This document shows positions 12,702 through 20,439 of a stretch of DNA of 20,439 bases, piece after piece. Under the pieces are notes generated by a model that worked only from the letters and a program-made list of their open reading frames with translations, was not told where the DNA came from and did no database searches. The position numbers and the translations under genes were made by a program. Position 1 is the stretch's first letter. Each line of letters starts with the position of its first letter. Source of the DNA: Thiobacillus sp. UBA2597 (GTDB lineage: Bacteria; Pseudomonadota; Gammaproteobacteria; Burkholderiales; Thiobacillaceae); assembly GCA_002339725.1 (NCBI GenBank), contig DDKN01000067.1:1-20439 (forward strand). Direction: 5' to 3'.

Positions 12702-15023
12702 ATGAGTCAAGCCGCGCAAGATGCCCTGATCGCCCGCGCGATGACCGATGCCTCCAAGGAGCTGCTGCTGGCGGTCGATCCCAAGCAGCTGGTCATCCTG
12801 GCGGCCAACCAGCGCGCCTGTCTGGCCCTGGGCTATGCCGAGACGGAACTCATCGGCCTGCCGATTCAGGCCATCGAGGACCAGCTGGCCGATCAGTTCT
12901 ACTGGGAGGATGTCGCCCAGGGCCAGTTCACCCCCGCCAGCCTGGTCGAGACCGAATACCGCCGGCGTGACGGCAGCAGCCTGGCGGTCGAGAAGAATAT
13001 CAACTGGGTCGAGATCAACGGCACGGCCTACATCATGATCTCCGCCTCGGACATCACCACGCGCCGGGCCATGGAGGAGACCGCCGACCAGCTCGCCTCC
13101 CAGCTCAAGGCGACCTTCGAATCGGCGGCCGAAGGCATTCTGGTCACCCGCCTGGACAGCAGTATCGTCAACATGAACCACCGTTTCGCCAACATGTGGG
13201 GCATTCCCGATGCCCTGCTCGCGAGCCGGGACGATGCCGCCATCCTCGCCCACATCATGCGCCAGGTCGCCGACCCCGCCGCGCTCAAAGCCCAGCTCGA
13301 CGCGCTGTATCACGATCCCGATCTGAGCCGGGAAGGCACGATCGAACTGGTGGACGGCCGCGTGTTCAAATATCGCTCCGGCCCCCAATACATGCATGGC
13401 CGGGCCATCGGCCGGGTCTGCAGCTTCGATGACATCACCAACGTCGTGCGCTTCGAACGGGAACTGATCGCCGCGCGCGACCAGGCCATGCAGGCCAACC
13501 GGGCCAAGAGCGACTTTCTGGCCATGATGAGCCATGAGATCCGCACGCCCATGAATGGCGTCATCGGTATGACCGAGCTGGCGCTGGACACCCGCCTCAC
13601 GGCCGAGCAGCGCGAATACATCGAAATGGCCCACAGCTCGGCCGAAGCCCTGCTCGCCATCATCAACGACATCCTGGATTTCTCCAAGATCGAGGCCGGC
13701 CGCCTGGAGATCGAGCACATCCCCTTCCGTCTGCGCCAGCTGATCGGGGAGATGCTGAAGACCCTTGCCTTCCGCACCGATCAGAAGGGGCTGGAACTCA
13801 TCCTCGACATCGCCCCCGATGTGCCCGACGGCCTGGTGGGCGACCCGACCCGGCTGCGCCAGGTCCTGCTCAACCTGCTGGGCAATGCCCTCAAGTTCAC
13901 GGAACGGGGCGAGGTCGTGCTCTCGGTCAATCTGCGCCAAGCGACGGCCGGGCAGGCCGAACTCCATTTCCTCGTGCGCGATACCGGCATCGGCATCAGC
14001 CCGGAAAAGCAGGAAACCATCTTCGACTCCTTCAGCCAGGCCGATGCCTCGACCACCCGCAAATACGGCGGTACCGGGCTGGGCCTGAGCATCTGCCGCC
14101 GTCTGGTCGAGATGATGCATGGCCGGATCTGGGTCGAAAGCGAACCGGGGCGGGGCAGCCGCTTCCAGTTCACGGCCGAGTTCGGCCTCGCCCCGGAGTT
14201 GAGCAGCCCTGCGCCGCAGGCCTTGGCCGGCCATTCGGCGCTGATCATCGACGACAATGCCAGTGCCGGCCAAATCCTGGCCCGTCTGCTGCAATCCTGG
14301 GGCATGCGGGCCGAGGCCCACGCCAATGTGATGGCGGCCGAGGCCGAGGCCGCGCGCGCCCAGCTGGCCGGCCAGCCCTACAGTTTCTTCCTGATCGATG
14401 CGGCGATGGGCCATGTCGACTGTTTCGCCCTGGCCGACCGCCTGCGGGAACAGACCCCGGCCACCGTGGTCATGCTGCTGCCGCCGGTGCAGATCAAGAA
14501 CCATCTCGAACGCTGCCGGGTGCACGATATCGCCAACCACCTGATCAAGCCGGTCACCTGTTCCGCCCTGCAAGCGGCCCTGTTGGAAAGCCTGGAGCAG
14601 GCGGGCGGCCACAGACCGGTCGGAACCGACGCCACCGGCGCGCCGCCCGCCAGAGGCTTGCGGATCCTGCTGGCTGAAGACAATGCCATCAATCAGAAAC
14701 TCGTTCTCAGTTTGCTGAAAAAGGCCGGACACACGGTGAACCTGGCCAACGACGGGCGCGAGGCGCTCGAATTGTGGCAGCAGGGCGGCCACGATCTGAT
14801 CCTGATGGACATGCAGATGCCGGAAATGGACGGCATCGAGGCGACCCGCCGCATCCGCGAACTCGAACGAACGCGCGGCGGCCATATCCCCATCCTCGCC
14901 CTCACCGCCAACGTCCTGCCGGGCGACCGCGAGCGTTGTTTGCAGGAAGGCATGGACGGCTACCTGGCCAAGCCCATCCGCCAGGAAGAGCTCTACGAGG
15001 CCATACGCAGCCTGGCTGGCTGA
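12702..15023 (+). CDS. Soluble hybrid histidine kinase (PAS-PAS-HisKA-HATPase-REC-REC)
   Basis: 773 aa, with no signal peptide or membrane segment, so probably a cytosolic sensor. Domains: PAS-like (about 15-120), second PAS (about 130-250), HisKA with phospho-acceptor His278 (MSHEIRTPMNGVIGMTE), HATPase with N box NLLGNALKFTE (391-401), G1 DTGIGIS and G2 GGTGLGLS (456-463). The first receiver (about 511-633) keeps Asp517/518, Asp566 and Lys616 but lacks the usual Thr/Ser (MLLPP). The second receiver (653-773) is fully canonical: Glu659/Asp660, Asp703 in LMDMQMPEMDG, Thr735, Lys757. There is no Hpt or output domain, so a phosphorelay partner should be elsewhere. It starts 3 nt after the HD-GYP stop with no clear Shine-Dalgarno, which implies coupling. 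It converges on gloA with 18 nt between stop codons. Confidence 0.92.
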   Translation: MSQAAQDALIARAMTDASKELLLAVDPKQLVILAANQRACLALGYAETELIGLPIQAIEDQLADQFYWEDVAQGQFTPASLVETEYRRRDGSSLAVEKNINWVEINGTAYIMISASDITTRRAMEETADQLASQLKATFESAAEGILVTRLDSSIVNMNHRFANMWGIPDALLASRDDAAILAHIMRQVADPAALKAQLDALYHDPDLSREGTIELVDGRVFKYRSGPQYMHGRAIGRVCSFDDITNVVRFERELIAARDQAMQANRAKSDFLAMMSHEIRTPMNGVIGMTELALDTRLTAEQREYIEMAHSSAEALLAIINDILDFSKIEAGRLEIEHIPFRLRQLIGEMLKTLAFRTDQKGLELILDIAPDVPDGLVGDPTRLRQVLLNLLGNALKFTERGEVVLSVNLRQATAGQAELHFLVRDTGIGISPEKQETIFDSFSQADASTTRKYGGTGLGLSICRRLVEMMHGRIWVESEPGRGSRFQFTAEFGLAPELSSPAPQALAGHSALIIDDNASAGQILARLLQSWGMRAEAHANVMAAEAEAARAQLAGQPYSFFLIDAAMGHVDCFALADRLREQTPATVVMLLPPVQIKNHLERCRVHDIANHLIKPVTCSALQAALLESLEQAGGHRPVGTDATGAPPARGLRILLAEDNAINQKLVLSLLKKAGHTVNLANDGREALELWQQGGHDLILMDMQMPEMDGIEATRRIRELERTRGGHIPILALTANVLPGDRERCLQEGMDGYLAKPIRQEELYEAIRSLAG

Positions 15024-15041
15024 TTGCGCGCCGCCGGTGGA

Positions 15042-15434
15042 CTAAGCGCGGGTGCCTTTCTGGATGAATTCGATCTTGTAGCCGTCCGGGTCTTCGACGA
15101 AGGCGATCACCGTCGAGCCGTGCTTCATCGGACCGGCCGGCCGCACCACCTTGCCACCCTTGCGCGTTACCTCCTCGCAGGCCTGATAGGCATCGTCCAC
15201 CTCGATCGCGATGTGGCCAAAGGCGGTGCCCAGTTCGTATTTGTCCACCCCCCAGTTGTAGGTCAGCTCCAGTACCGTGTGATCCGCCTCGTCGCCGTAG
15301 CCGACGAAGGCCAGGGTGAACTTGCCGTCCGGATAATCCCTGCGGCGCAGGAGCTTCATGCCCAGCACCTCGGTGTAGAAGGCGATCGACCGGTCCAGAT
15401 CGCCCACCCGCAACATGGTATGCAGCATCCTCAT
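15042..15434 (-). CDS. gloA: Lactoylglutathione lyase (glyoxalase I)
   Basis: Converts the methylglyoxal-glutathione hemithioacetal to S-lactoylglutathione in methylglyoxal detoxification. 130 aa, the compact bacterial form. Metal ligands His5, Glu56, His74 and Glu122 fall at the same positions as in the Ni/Co-type E. coli GloA, and the usual HTMLRV, VLGMKLLRRRDYP and EDPDGYKIEFI blocks are present. AAGGAG lies 6-7 nt before ATG 15434, overlapping the end of the upstream gene. It is the last gene of the glyS-side operon and faces the kinase gene. Confidence 0.96.
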   Translation of the reverse strand: MRMLHTMLRVGDLDRSIAFYTEVLGMKLLRRRDYPDGKFTLAFVGYGDEADHTVLELTYNWGVDKYELGTAFGHIAIEVDDAYQACEEVTRKGGKVVRPAGPMKHGSTVIAFVEDPDGYKIEFIQKGTRA

Positions 15435-15445
15435 GGTGACTCCTT

Positions 15446-16165
15446 TCAGAACTGGAAATAGAGGGCGCCGTTGCGGCGCAGCTGGTCCTTGGCCGGCTCG
15501 AAGTCCGGGTAGAGCGCCGCCACTTCGCGCCAGAAAGCGGGGGAGTGGTTGGGCACCCGGATATGGGCCAGCTCATGACAGATGACGTAATCGATCTCGG
15601 CCAGGCTGGCCTTGATCAGGCGCCAGTTCAGGCTGAGCACGCCGGTCGGCGACAGGCTGCCCCAACGGCTGGTCGCGCCGGTCAGGCGAAAGCGCAGCAC
15701 GCGCCGACCGATGCGCTCGGCATGCATGGCCAGACGCTGGCGCAGGAGGGGCTCGGCCTCGGCCTGGTACCACTCGGTCACCAGCTGCGGCACCGCCTCG
15801 GGGCGGCCGCCGACGATCATGCGGTCGGCCAGGGGAAAGACGCAGGGCAGCGCATCCGGCGCCAGGCGCAGGGCACGCATCTGACCGAGATAAGGCAACG
15901 CCATACCCTCGTGCCAGGCCGGATCGCGCCGCTGCGCCGCCTGCAGGCGTTCGCGCAGCCAGTCAGCATGCTGGGCGAGAAAGGCCTCGATGCGCCAAAG
16001 CGCCATGCGCCAGGGGGCATTGACGATCACCTCGCCCGCCTCGCTCACCTTCAGGGCCAGGGTGCGCCGGGCGGAACTGCGCTTGAGGGTATACCGCACC
16101 TGCTCGCCCCCCAGCAACGCCTGGCGCCGTTCGGTCTCGCGCTGGATGACGCGGCTACGCAGCAT
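15446..16165 (-). CDS. YgjP-like (DUF45) zinc metallopeptidase
   Basis: 239-aa member of the YgjP/DUF45 family of M48-related putative metal-dependent hydrolases. The zinc motif CHELAHIRVPNHSPAFW gives His197, Glu198, His201 and His207. Upstream SRWGSLSPTGVLSLNWRLI and the basic N-terminal region (YTLKRSSARRTLALKVSEAGEVIV) are typical of the family. There is no signal peptide, so it is cytoplasmic; its substrate is unknown. The start overlaps the end of plsC by 11 nt and the stop is 11 nt before gloA. Confidence 0.9.
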   Translation of the reverse strand: MLRSRVIQRETERRQALLGGEQVRYTLKRSSARRTLALKVSEAGEVIVNAPWRMALWRIEAFLAQHADWLRERLQAAQRRDPAWHEGMALPYLGQMRALRLAPDALPCVFPLADRMIVGGRPEAVPQLVTEWYQAEAEPLLRQRLAMHAERIGRRVLRFRLTGATSRWGSLSPTGVLSLNWRLIKASLAEIDYVICHELAHIRVPNHSPAFWREVAALYPDFEPAKDQLRRNGALYFQF

Positions 16166-16868
16166 GGGGCAGGGTTTTCATCTGGCCTTCGATCCAGGCC
16201 TCGGTCTCGGCCAGCACCTCGGCCGGCTTGCGCCCCGCGCTCGCGATCGGCGGGCCGATGCGCACGGTGATGGTGCCGGGCCGCTTGAGCAAGGCGTTCC
16301 TCGGCCAGAGCTCGCCGGCGTTGTGAGCCACCGGGACCACCGGCACACCGGCCTTGACCGCCAGCCAGGCACCGCCGATCTGGTAGCGGCCGGCCTGGCC
16401 CGGCGGCATGCGGGTGCCCTCGGGAAAGATCAGCACCCAGAAGCCCTGCTGCAGCCGGCGCCGCCCCTGCTCCTCGATCTGGCGCAGGGCCTCACGCCCG
16501 GCCGCACGGTCGATCGCGATCGGGCTGAACAGGGCAAGCCCCCAGCCGAAGAAGGGGATGAAGAGCAAGCTGCGCTTGAGGACGAAGGACAGGGGCGGAA
16601 AGATCTGCTGAAAGGCAATGGTCTCCCAGGCCGACTGGTGTTTGGCGAGGATGACCGCAGGCCCGGCGGGCAGATGCTCCAGGCCCTCGACCCGATAACG
16701 GATGCCGAGCAAGGCCCGGGCCAGCCAGATGACGAAGCGCCCCCACAGGGCGATGACCCGATAGCGGGCGACTCTGGGCAGGGGTGCGGCGAGCAGGATC
16801 ACGAGGGCGAACACCACCGTGAAAACCGCCTGGATGACGGCGAAAAGCAGACTGCGCAGCAGGATCAT
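16155..16868 (-). CDS. plsC: 1-acyl-sn-glycerol-3-phosphate acyltransferase (PlsC-type)
   Basis: Membrane-associated acyltransferase adding the second acyl chain in phosphatidic acid synthesis. 237 aa. N-terminal hydrophobic segment at about 5-30 (LLFAVIQAVFTVVFALVILLA). The first catalytic motif reads KHQSAWET, so it is HX4E (His77, Glu82) and not the textbook HX4D. The second motif, FPEGTR (148-153), is intact, and GVPVVPVAHN follows. The KHQS-W-ET wording is, as I recall, common in proteobacterial members and so unlikely to mean loss of activity. It starts 7 nt after the gmhB stop and overlaps the metallopeptidase gene by 11 nt. An ornithine-lipid or other lysolipid acyltransferase role cannot be excluded. 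Confidence 0.88.
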   Translation of the reverse strand: MILLRSLLFAVIQAVFTVVFALVILLAAPLPRVARYRVIALWGRFVIWLARALLGIRYRVEGLEHLPAGPAVILAKHQSAWETIAFQQIFPPLSFVLKRSLLFIPFFGWGLALFSPIAIDRAAGREALRQIEEQGRRRLQQGFWVLIFPEGTRMPPGQAGRYQIGGAWLAVKAGVPVVPVAHNAGELWPRNALLKRPGTITVRIGPPIASAGRKPAEVLAETEAWIEGQMKTLPHAA

Positions 16869-16875
16869 ATCGAGC

Positions 16876-17409
16876 CTATTTCAGTAGGGCTTGAACGGCC
16901 TCGGCCAGGTTGTCGAACACCCGCACGCCGGGCGGCAACTCGCCACTGGCCAGGGTTTTGCCGCCCTTGCCGGTGCGCACCAGGATCGGCGTCGCACCGG
17001 CCTCGGCTGCCGCCTGGATGTCACGCAGGGCATCACCGATGGCCGGCACGCCCTTCAGATCGATATGGTAGCGTTGGGCGATCTCCCGGAAGAGACCGAC
17101 CTTGGGCTTGCGGCAGCCGCATTGGGAATCGGCCGGATGCGGGCAGAAGAAGATCGCCTCGATGCGGCCGCCGGCCTGGGCGGTGAGCTTGTGCATCTTG
17201 GCGTGAATGGCGTTGAGGGTGGCCATGTCGAACAGGCCGCGCCCGATGCCGGACTGATTCGACGCCACGACCACCCGGAAGCCCGCCTGGTTCAGGGCGG
17301 CGATCGCCTCCAGGCTGCCGGGAATGGGCTTCCATTCCTCGGGACTCTTGATGAACTGGTCGGAGTCGTAGTTGATGACCCCGTCGCGATCGAGGATGAC
17401 GAGTTTCAT
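16876..17409 (-). CDS. gmhB: D-glycero-beta-D-manno-heptose-1,7-bisphosphate 7-phosphatase GmhB
   Basis: HAD-family phosphatase in the ADP-heptose pathway for LPS inner core, 177 aa. Nucleophile motif LDRDGVIN (Asp7, Asp9), second motif VASNQSGIGRG (Ser50), structural zinc loop CPHPADSQCGC (Cys89, His91, Cys97, Cys99), RKPK (Lys103) and IGDALRD (Asp126) are all present. I chose ATG 17409 because the HAD motif then begins as usual; ATG 17418 would add three residues. The frame is open far upstream, but that stretch overlaps the GGDEF gene and has no sensible content. It lies 53 nt after the GGDEF gene and 7 nt before plsC. Confidence 0.93.
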   Translation of the reverse strand: MKLVILDRDGVINYDSDQFIKSPEEWKPIPGSLEAIAALNQAGFRVVVASNQSGIGRGLFDMATLNAIHAKMHKLTAQAGGRIEAIFFCPHPADSQCGCRKPKVGLFREIAQRYHIDLKGVPAIGDALRDIQAAAEAGATPILVRTGKGGKTLASGELPPGVRVFDNLAEAVQALLK

Positions 17410-17462
17410 GGCGGGCATGGCGCGGACGATGGGAAGTATTTTGACCTCTGCGCCGGCAGGCC

Positions 17463-18656
17463 TCAAGCGCTGGCGGGGCCTGCGCTCATCACCCGATTGC
17501 GCCCGGCCTGCTTGGCCGCGTGCAAGGCGCTGTCGGCCCGGCGCATGAGCATGCCGAGCGACTCGCCGGGCTGGGCTTCGGCCACGCCGATGCTGACGGT
17601 GAAATAGAGGGTGGCATCGACCAGATTGACCGGCGTCTGTTCCAGCAGCTGGCGCAACAGCTCGGCCCGCGCCAAGGCATCGCTCAGACCGACCCCGGGC
17701 AGCAACACGGCGAACTCCTCGCCGCCGACCCGGGCCAGCCATTCCGAGCCCTGCAGCCAGCCACGACAGGCCTGGGTCAGGGTGCGCAGCACCTCGTCGC
17801 TGCGCACATGGCCGTAGCGATCGTTGATCTGACGGAAATGATCGATGTCGAACAACAGCAGGGAGACCGACTGCCCCTGCCGGCGCGTGGCGACCAGCTC
17901 CCGCTCCGCCTGATCGAAAAACTGCCGGCGGTTGGCGCTGCCGGTCAAATCGTCACGCAGCGCCATTTCGCGCAGCTCCCCTTCCAGCTGTTGGCGCGTG
18001 GCGATCTCGGCCGACAGCCGCTCGTTCGCCTCGCGCAGGGTCGAGGCGGTGCAGAACTGTTCGCGCAGCATGCGGTTGACGCGATAGACCGTGATGCCAC
18101 CGAGCAGATTGATCACGCTCATCAGCAGCATGAGGGTGACCACGTAATTGAACTGCATGTAGAAATGGGACAGCACCTGCCAGAGGAAGCCGGCGGTACC
18201 GAGCAAGGCCATGCCGATGGAAAGCACGAACCGGTTGGGCACGAACACGTAGATGCCGAGCAGCATGGCCATCATGCTCATGCCATGCCAACCGGGCGAG
18301 AACGGCCGGTAGGGGATGATCAGGACGAAGGCGCACAAGGCCGTGAACACCACGGCCGAAGGGATCACGCCGTTCACCAGATAGGCCGAGAAGCGCTTGG
18401 CGGAGAACGCCGCCGCCAGACCGAACAGGCTGACCGCGAGCCGGGTGACGAAAACGACGGTGTATTGCCGACTCGCCCCCATATTGAGGTAATCGGTAAT
18501 GGTGAAGGTGAAAAAGACCAGGGCTGCCACGGCCATGGCCAGGCGCGTGGCCTGGGCCCAGGCATCCTGGATTTCGGTCCGGAACGCCGTTTCGGTGGCG
18601 GGATCGGCAAACTCGGCGGTCCAGCGCGAGATGCGGTAATCCCATCCGCTCGTCAC
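17463..18656 (-). CDS. Membrane-bound GGDEF diguanylate cyclase
   Basis: 397 aa, predicted inner-membrane c-di-GMP synthase. About six hydrophobic segments (roughly 39-57, 65-85, 92-116, 125-140, 143-165, 171-193) are followed by a coiled-coil-like signalling helix (200-230) and a C-terminal GGDEF domain (231-397). The active-site motif is GGEEF (311-315) and the metal-binding FDIDHF is present (Asp270), so activity is plausible. The inhibitory RxxD site, expected five residues before GGEEF, reads QGSE (302-305), so product inhibition through it is unlikely. Two other consensus positions differ: GHVRSDE for GHxxGDE, and RADSALHAAK for RADxALYxAK. GTG 18656 has AGGGA about 6 nt upstream. It sits 13 nt after glyS, inside what is usually a glyS-gmhB junction. 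Confidence 0.9.
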   Translation of the reverse strand: MTSGWDYRISRWTAEFADPATETAFRTEIQDAWAQATRLAMAVAALVFFTFTITDYLNMGASRQYTVVFVTRLAVSLFGLAAAFSAKRFSAYLVNGVIPSAVVFTALCAFVLIIPYRPFSPGWHGMSMMAMLLGIYVFVPNRFVLSIGMALLGTAGFLWQVLSHFYMQFNYVVTLMLLMSVINLLGGITVYRVNRMLREQFCTASTLREANERLSAEIATRQQLEGELREMALRDDLTGSANRRQFFDQAERELVATRRQGQSVSLLLFDIDHFRQINDRYGHVRSDEVLRTLTQACRGWLQGSEWLARVGGEEFAVLLPGVGLSDALARAELLRQLLEQTPVNLVDATLYFTVSIGVAEAQPGESLGMLMRRADSALHAAKQAGRNRVMSAGPASA

Positions 18657-18669
18657 GTTGATTCCCTGC

Positions 18670-20439
18670 TCAGCGCCCCGACAACTGGCCGATATCGGCC
18701 ACGCAGTTCATGGTGCCGGCCAGGCCGGCCAGCAGGGCCAGGCGGTTGCTGCGCACCAGGGGCTCGTCGACCATGACCATCACCTCGTCGAAGAAGCGGT
18801 CCACCGCCGCGCGCAGGCCGGCCAGGGCCTTGAGCGCGCCGGTGTAGTCGAGCCCGGCCAGGGCGGACTCGACCTTGGGTTTCACTGCCAGCCATTGCTC
18901 GTAAAGATCGCGTTCGGCGCCGTCCTGCAACAGGGTCAGCTCGACATCGCCCGCCTCTTTTTCGGCCTTCTTCAGGATGTTCTGGATGCGTTTGTTGGCG
19001 GCGGCCAGGGCCTCGGCCTCGGGCAGCTGACGGAAGCTGCGCACCGCGGCGAGCCTGGCCGGCACATGGTCGATCCGGGTCGGCTGCTGCACCACCACCG
19101 CCTCCACCTCGTCAGCGGCGTATTGCTCGCGCAGATAGACGCGCAACCGGTCGAGCATGAACTGGAAGACGTCGAGCGCCACACTGTCGGCCACCCTGCC
19201 GCCGGCGAACTGGGTGCGGGCGGTCTCCAGCAGGGCCATCAGGTCGAGCGGCAAGGCGCGTTCCATCAGGATGCGCAGCACGCCGAGCGCGGCGCGGCGC
19301 AGGGCGAAGGGGTCCTTGTCGCCGGTCGGCGTCAAGCCGATGCCGAAGATGCCGACCAGGGCATCGAGCTTGTCGGCCAGCGCCACCGCCAGGGCGATAT
19401 TGCCCTCGGGCAGCGCATCGCCGGCGAATCTCGGTTTGTAGTGGGCCTCGATGGCGTCGGCCACCTCGGCCGGCTCGCCGTCATGACGGGCGTAATAGCG
19501 CCCCATGATGCCCTGCAGCTCGGGGAATTCGCCGACCATGTCGGTGAGCAGATCGGCCTTGGCCAGCCAGGCCGCACGCTCGGCCAGTTCCACGTTCGCG
19601 CCGAGCTGGCGCGCGATCTCGCCGGCCAGCTTCTTGATCCGCTGCACCCGCTCGAGCTGGCTGCCCAGCTTGTTGTGGTAGACCACGTTGCCCAGCTTTT
19701 CGACGCGCGCGGCCAGGGGCTTCTTACGGTCCTGGTCAAAAAAGAATTTGGCGTCGGCCAGGCGCGGGCGCACCACCCGCTCGTTGCCACCGATCACGTT
19801 CGAGGGGTCGGCCGGCGAGATGTTGGAGACGATGAGGAACTGGTTGGTCAACTTGCCCGCGGCATCCAACAGCGGGAAATATTTCTGGTTCGCCTTCATG
19901 GTGAGGATCAGGCATTCCTGCGGCACCGCCAGGAAGGCCTGGTCGAACTTGCCGAGCAACACGTTCGGCCGCTCGACCAGGGCGGTCACCTCGTCGAGCA
20001 GGGCGGCATCCTCGATGGCCTTGACCCCGCCGCCCACCTTGGCCGCTGCCGCCTGCAACTGACGCGCGATCTCGGCCCGGCGCTGGGCGAAGCCCGGGAT
20101 CACCGCGCCTTCGGCCTCCAGCTGGGCCGCGTAGCTGTCGGCGTCCTTCAGGCTGAGCGGGCTCACCTTCGCCTCGAAGCGATGGCCCTGGGTGGTGCGA
20201 CCGGCCGTGAGACCGAGCACGGCAACCGGCACCACCTCGGCCCCGTGCAAGGCCACCAAACCATGGGCGGGGCGGACGAAATTGACCGAGGTCCAGCCAT
20301 CCGCCAACTGGTAGCTCATCACCTTCGGGATGGGCAGCTTGGCCAGGGCCTCTTCCAGGGCTTTTTGCAGGCCCTCGGTGAGGCCCGCGCCCTTGACCAC
20401 GGTGTCGAAGAACAGGGCCTCGGCCTTGCCGTCCATCGC
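18670..20439 (-). CDS. glyS: Glycine--tRNA ligase beta subunit, partial (N-terminus outside the window)
   Basis: Beta subunit of the alpha2-beta2 glycyl-tRNA synthetase. The 589 visible residues end at TGA 18670-18672. The open frame continues past the right edge, so an ATG near the edge (20436) is internal and not the start; about 100-120 residues are missing by comparison with E. coli GlyS. Recognisable blocks: LPIPKVMSYQLADGW and FVRPAHGLVALHG, TMKANQKYFPLLD, GNERVVRPRLADAKFFF with DRKKPL, the HD-like region LAKADLLTDMVGEFPELQG followed by RYYARHDGE, GDKDPFALRRAALGVLRI, and the C-terminal FFDEVMVMVDEPLVRSNRLALL. glyQ should lie just upstream, beyond the window. The operon promoter is not in view. 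Confidence 0.97.
   Translation of the reverse strand, partial: AMDGKAEALFFDTVVKGAGLTEGLQKALEEALAKLPIPKVMSYQLADGWTSVNFVRPAHGLVALHGAEVVPVAVLGLTAGRTTQGHRFEAKVSPLSLKDADSYAAQLEAEGAVIPGFAQRRAEIARQLQAAAAKVGGGVKAIEDAALLDEVTALVERPNVLLGKFDQAFLAVPQECLILTMKANQKYFPLLDAAGKLTNQFLIVSNISPADPSNVIGGNERVVRPRLADAKFFFDQDRKKPLAARVEKLGNVVYHNKLGSQLERVQRIKKLAGEIARQLGANVELAERAAWLAKADLLTDMVGEFPELQGIMGRYYARHDGEPAEVADAIEAHYKPRFAGDALPEGNIALAVALADKLDALVGIFGIGLTPTGDKDPFALRRAALGVLRILMERALPLDLMALLETARTQFAGGRVADSVALDVFQFMLDRLRVYLREQYAADEVEAVVVQQPTRIDHVPARLAAVRSFRQLPEAEALAAANKRIQNILKKAEKEAGDVELTLLQDGAERDLYEQWLAVKPKVESALAGLDYTGALKALAGLRAAVDRFFDEVMVMVDEPLVRSNRLALLAGLAGTMNCVADIGQLSGR

Noticed and set aside
12678..14885. Minus-strand open frame of 735 codons opposite the hybrid kinase
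   Set aside because: The kinase reads with full domain structure on the plus strand; the antisense frame has only repetitive, Gly/Asp/Gln/His-rich content.
15024..15041. Bidirectional terminator between the convergent kinase and gloA genes
   Set aside because: Only 18 nt separate the stop codons and I see no stem-loop with a T-run there.
17410..17742. N-terminal extension of gmhB by about 110 codons
   Set aside because: It overlaps the GGDEF gene in another frame and has arginine-rich, domain-free content; GmhB normally begins at its HAD motif.

Overview
The window is about 20.4 kb of GC-rich, tightly packed chromosomal DNA with almost no intergenic space. Its gene content (UbiH-family hydroxylases, AmgK/MurU, LptD-SurA-PdxA-RsmA, GlyS-GmhB-PlsC) and protein-level motifs fit a Gram-negative betaproteobacterium. 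I cannot name the species. Most of it is a conserved housekeeping core. No rRNA, tRNA, CRISPR array, insertion sequence or prophage gene was seen.

Layout. (1) 1-5994, minus strand, read right to left: amgK, murU, pepP, ubiH, a second UbiF/UbiI-type hydroxylase, then dsbC, which runs off the left edge. These genes overlap or abut, except for two spacers of about 105-130 bp, one before each ubi gene. (2) 6064-11330, plus strand, diverging from amgK across 69 bp: lptD, surA, pdxA, rsmA, again overlapping or nearly so. (3) 11409-15023, plus strand: an HD-GYP c-di-GMP phosphodiesterase and a soluble hybrid histidine kinase, 3 nt apart. (4) 15042-20439, minus strand, convergent with the kinase: glyS (5' end outside the window), a membrane GGDEF protein, gmhB, plsC, a YgjP-like metallopeptidase and gloA.

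How the genes fit together. Much of the window serves the envelope. AmgK and MurU recycle MurNAc to UDP-MurNAc. GmhB and PlsC supply LPS heptose and phospholipid. LptD inserts LPS into the outer membrane, SurA chaperones outer-membrane proteins such as LptD, and DsbC corrects disulfides. UbiH and its paralogue hydroxylate the ubiquinone ring. PdxA (vitamin B6), RsmA (16S rRNA dimethylation), PepP, GloA and GlyS are general housekeeping. Two c-di-GMP genes, one making and one degrading, are set into this core.

The most unusual structure is in the two ubi spacers. Both hold a near-identical leader (85% over 61 nt, plus a 22/24 block) that ends in the ribosome-binding site and GTG start of the ubi gene. 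Just upstream, overlapping the stop of the preceding gene, each spacer keeps what looks like a remnant of an older hydroxylase N-terminus (VSRHDIVIVG and VTEQVDSALVG). This suggests that a leader/start cassette was inserted or copied into the first beta-strand codons of both genes. I did not find a convincing wholly new multi-gene system.
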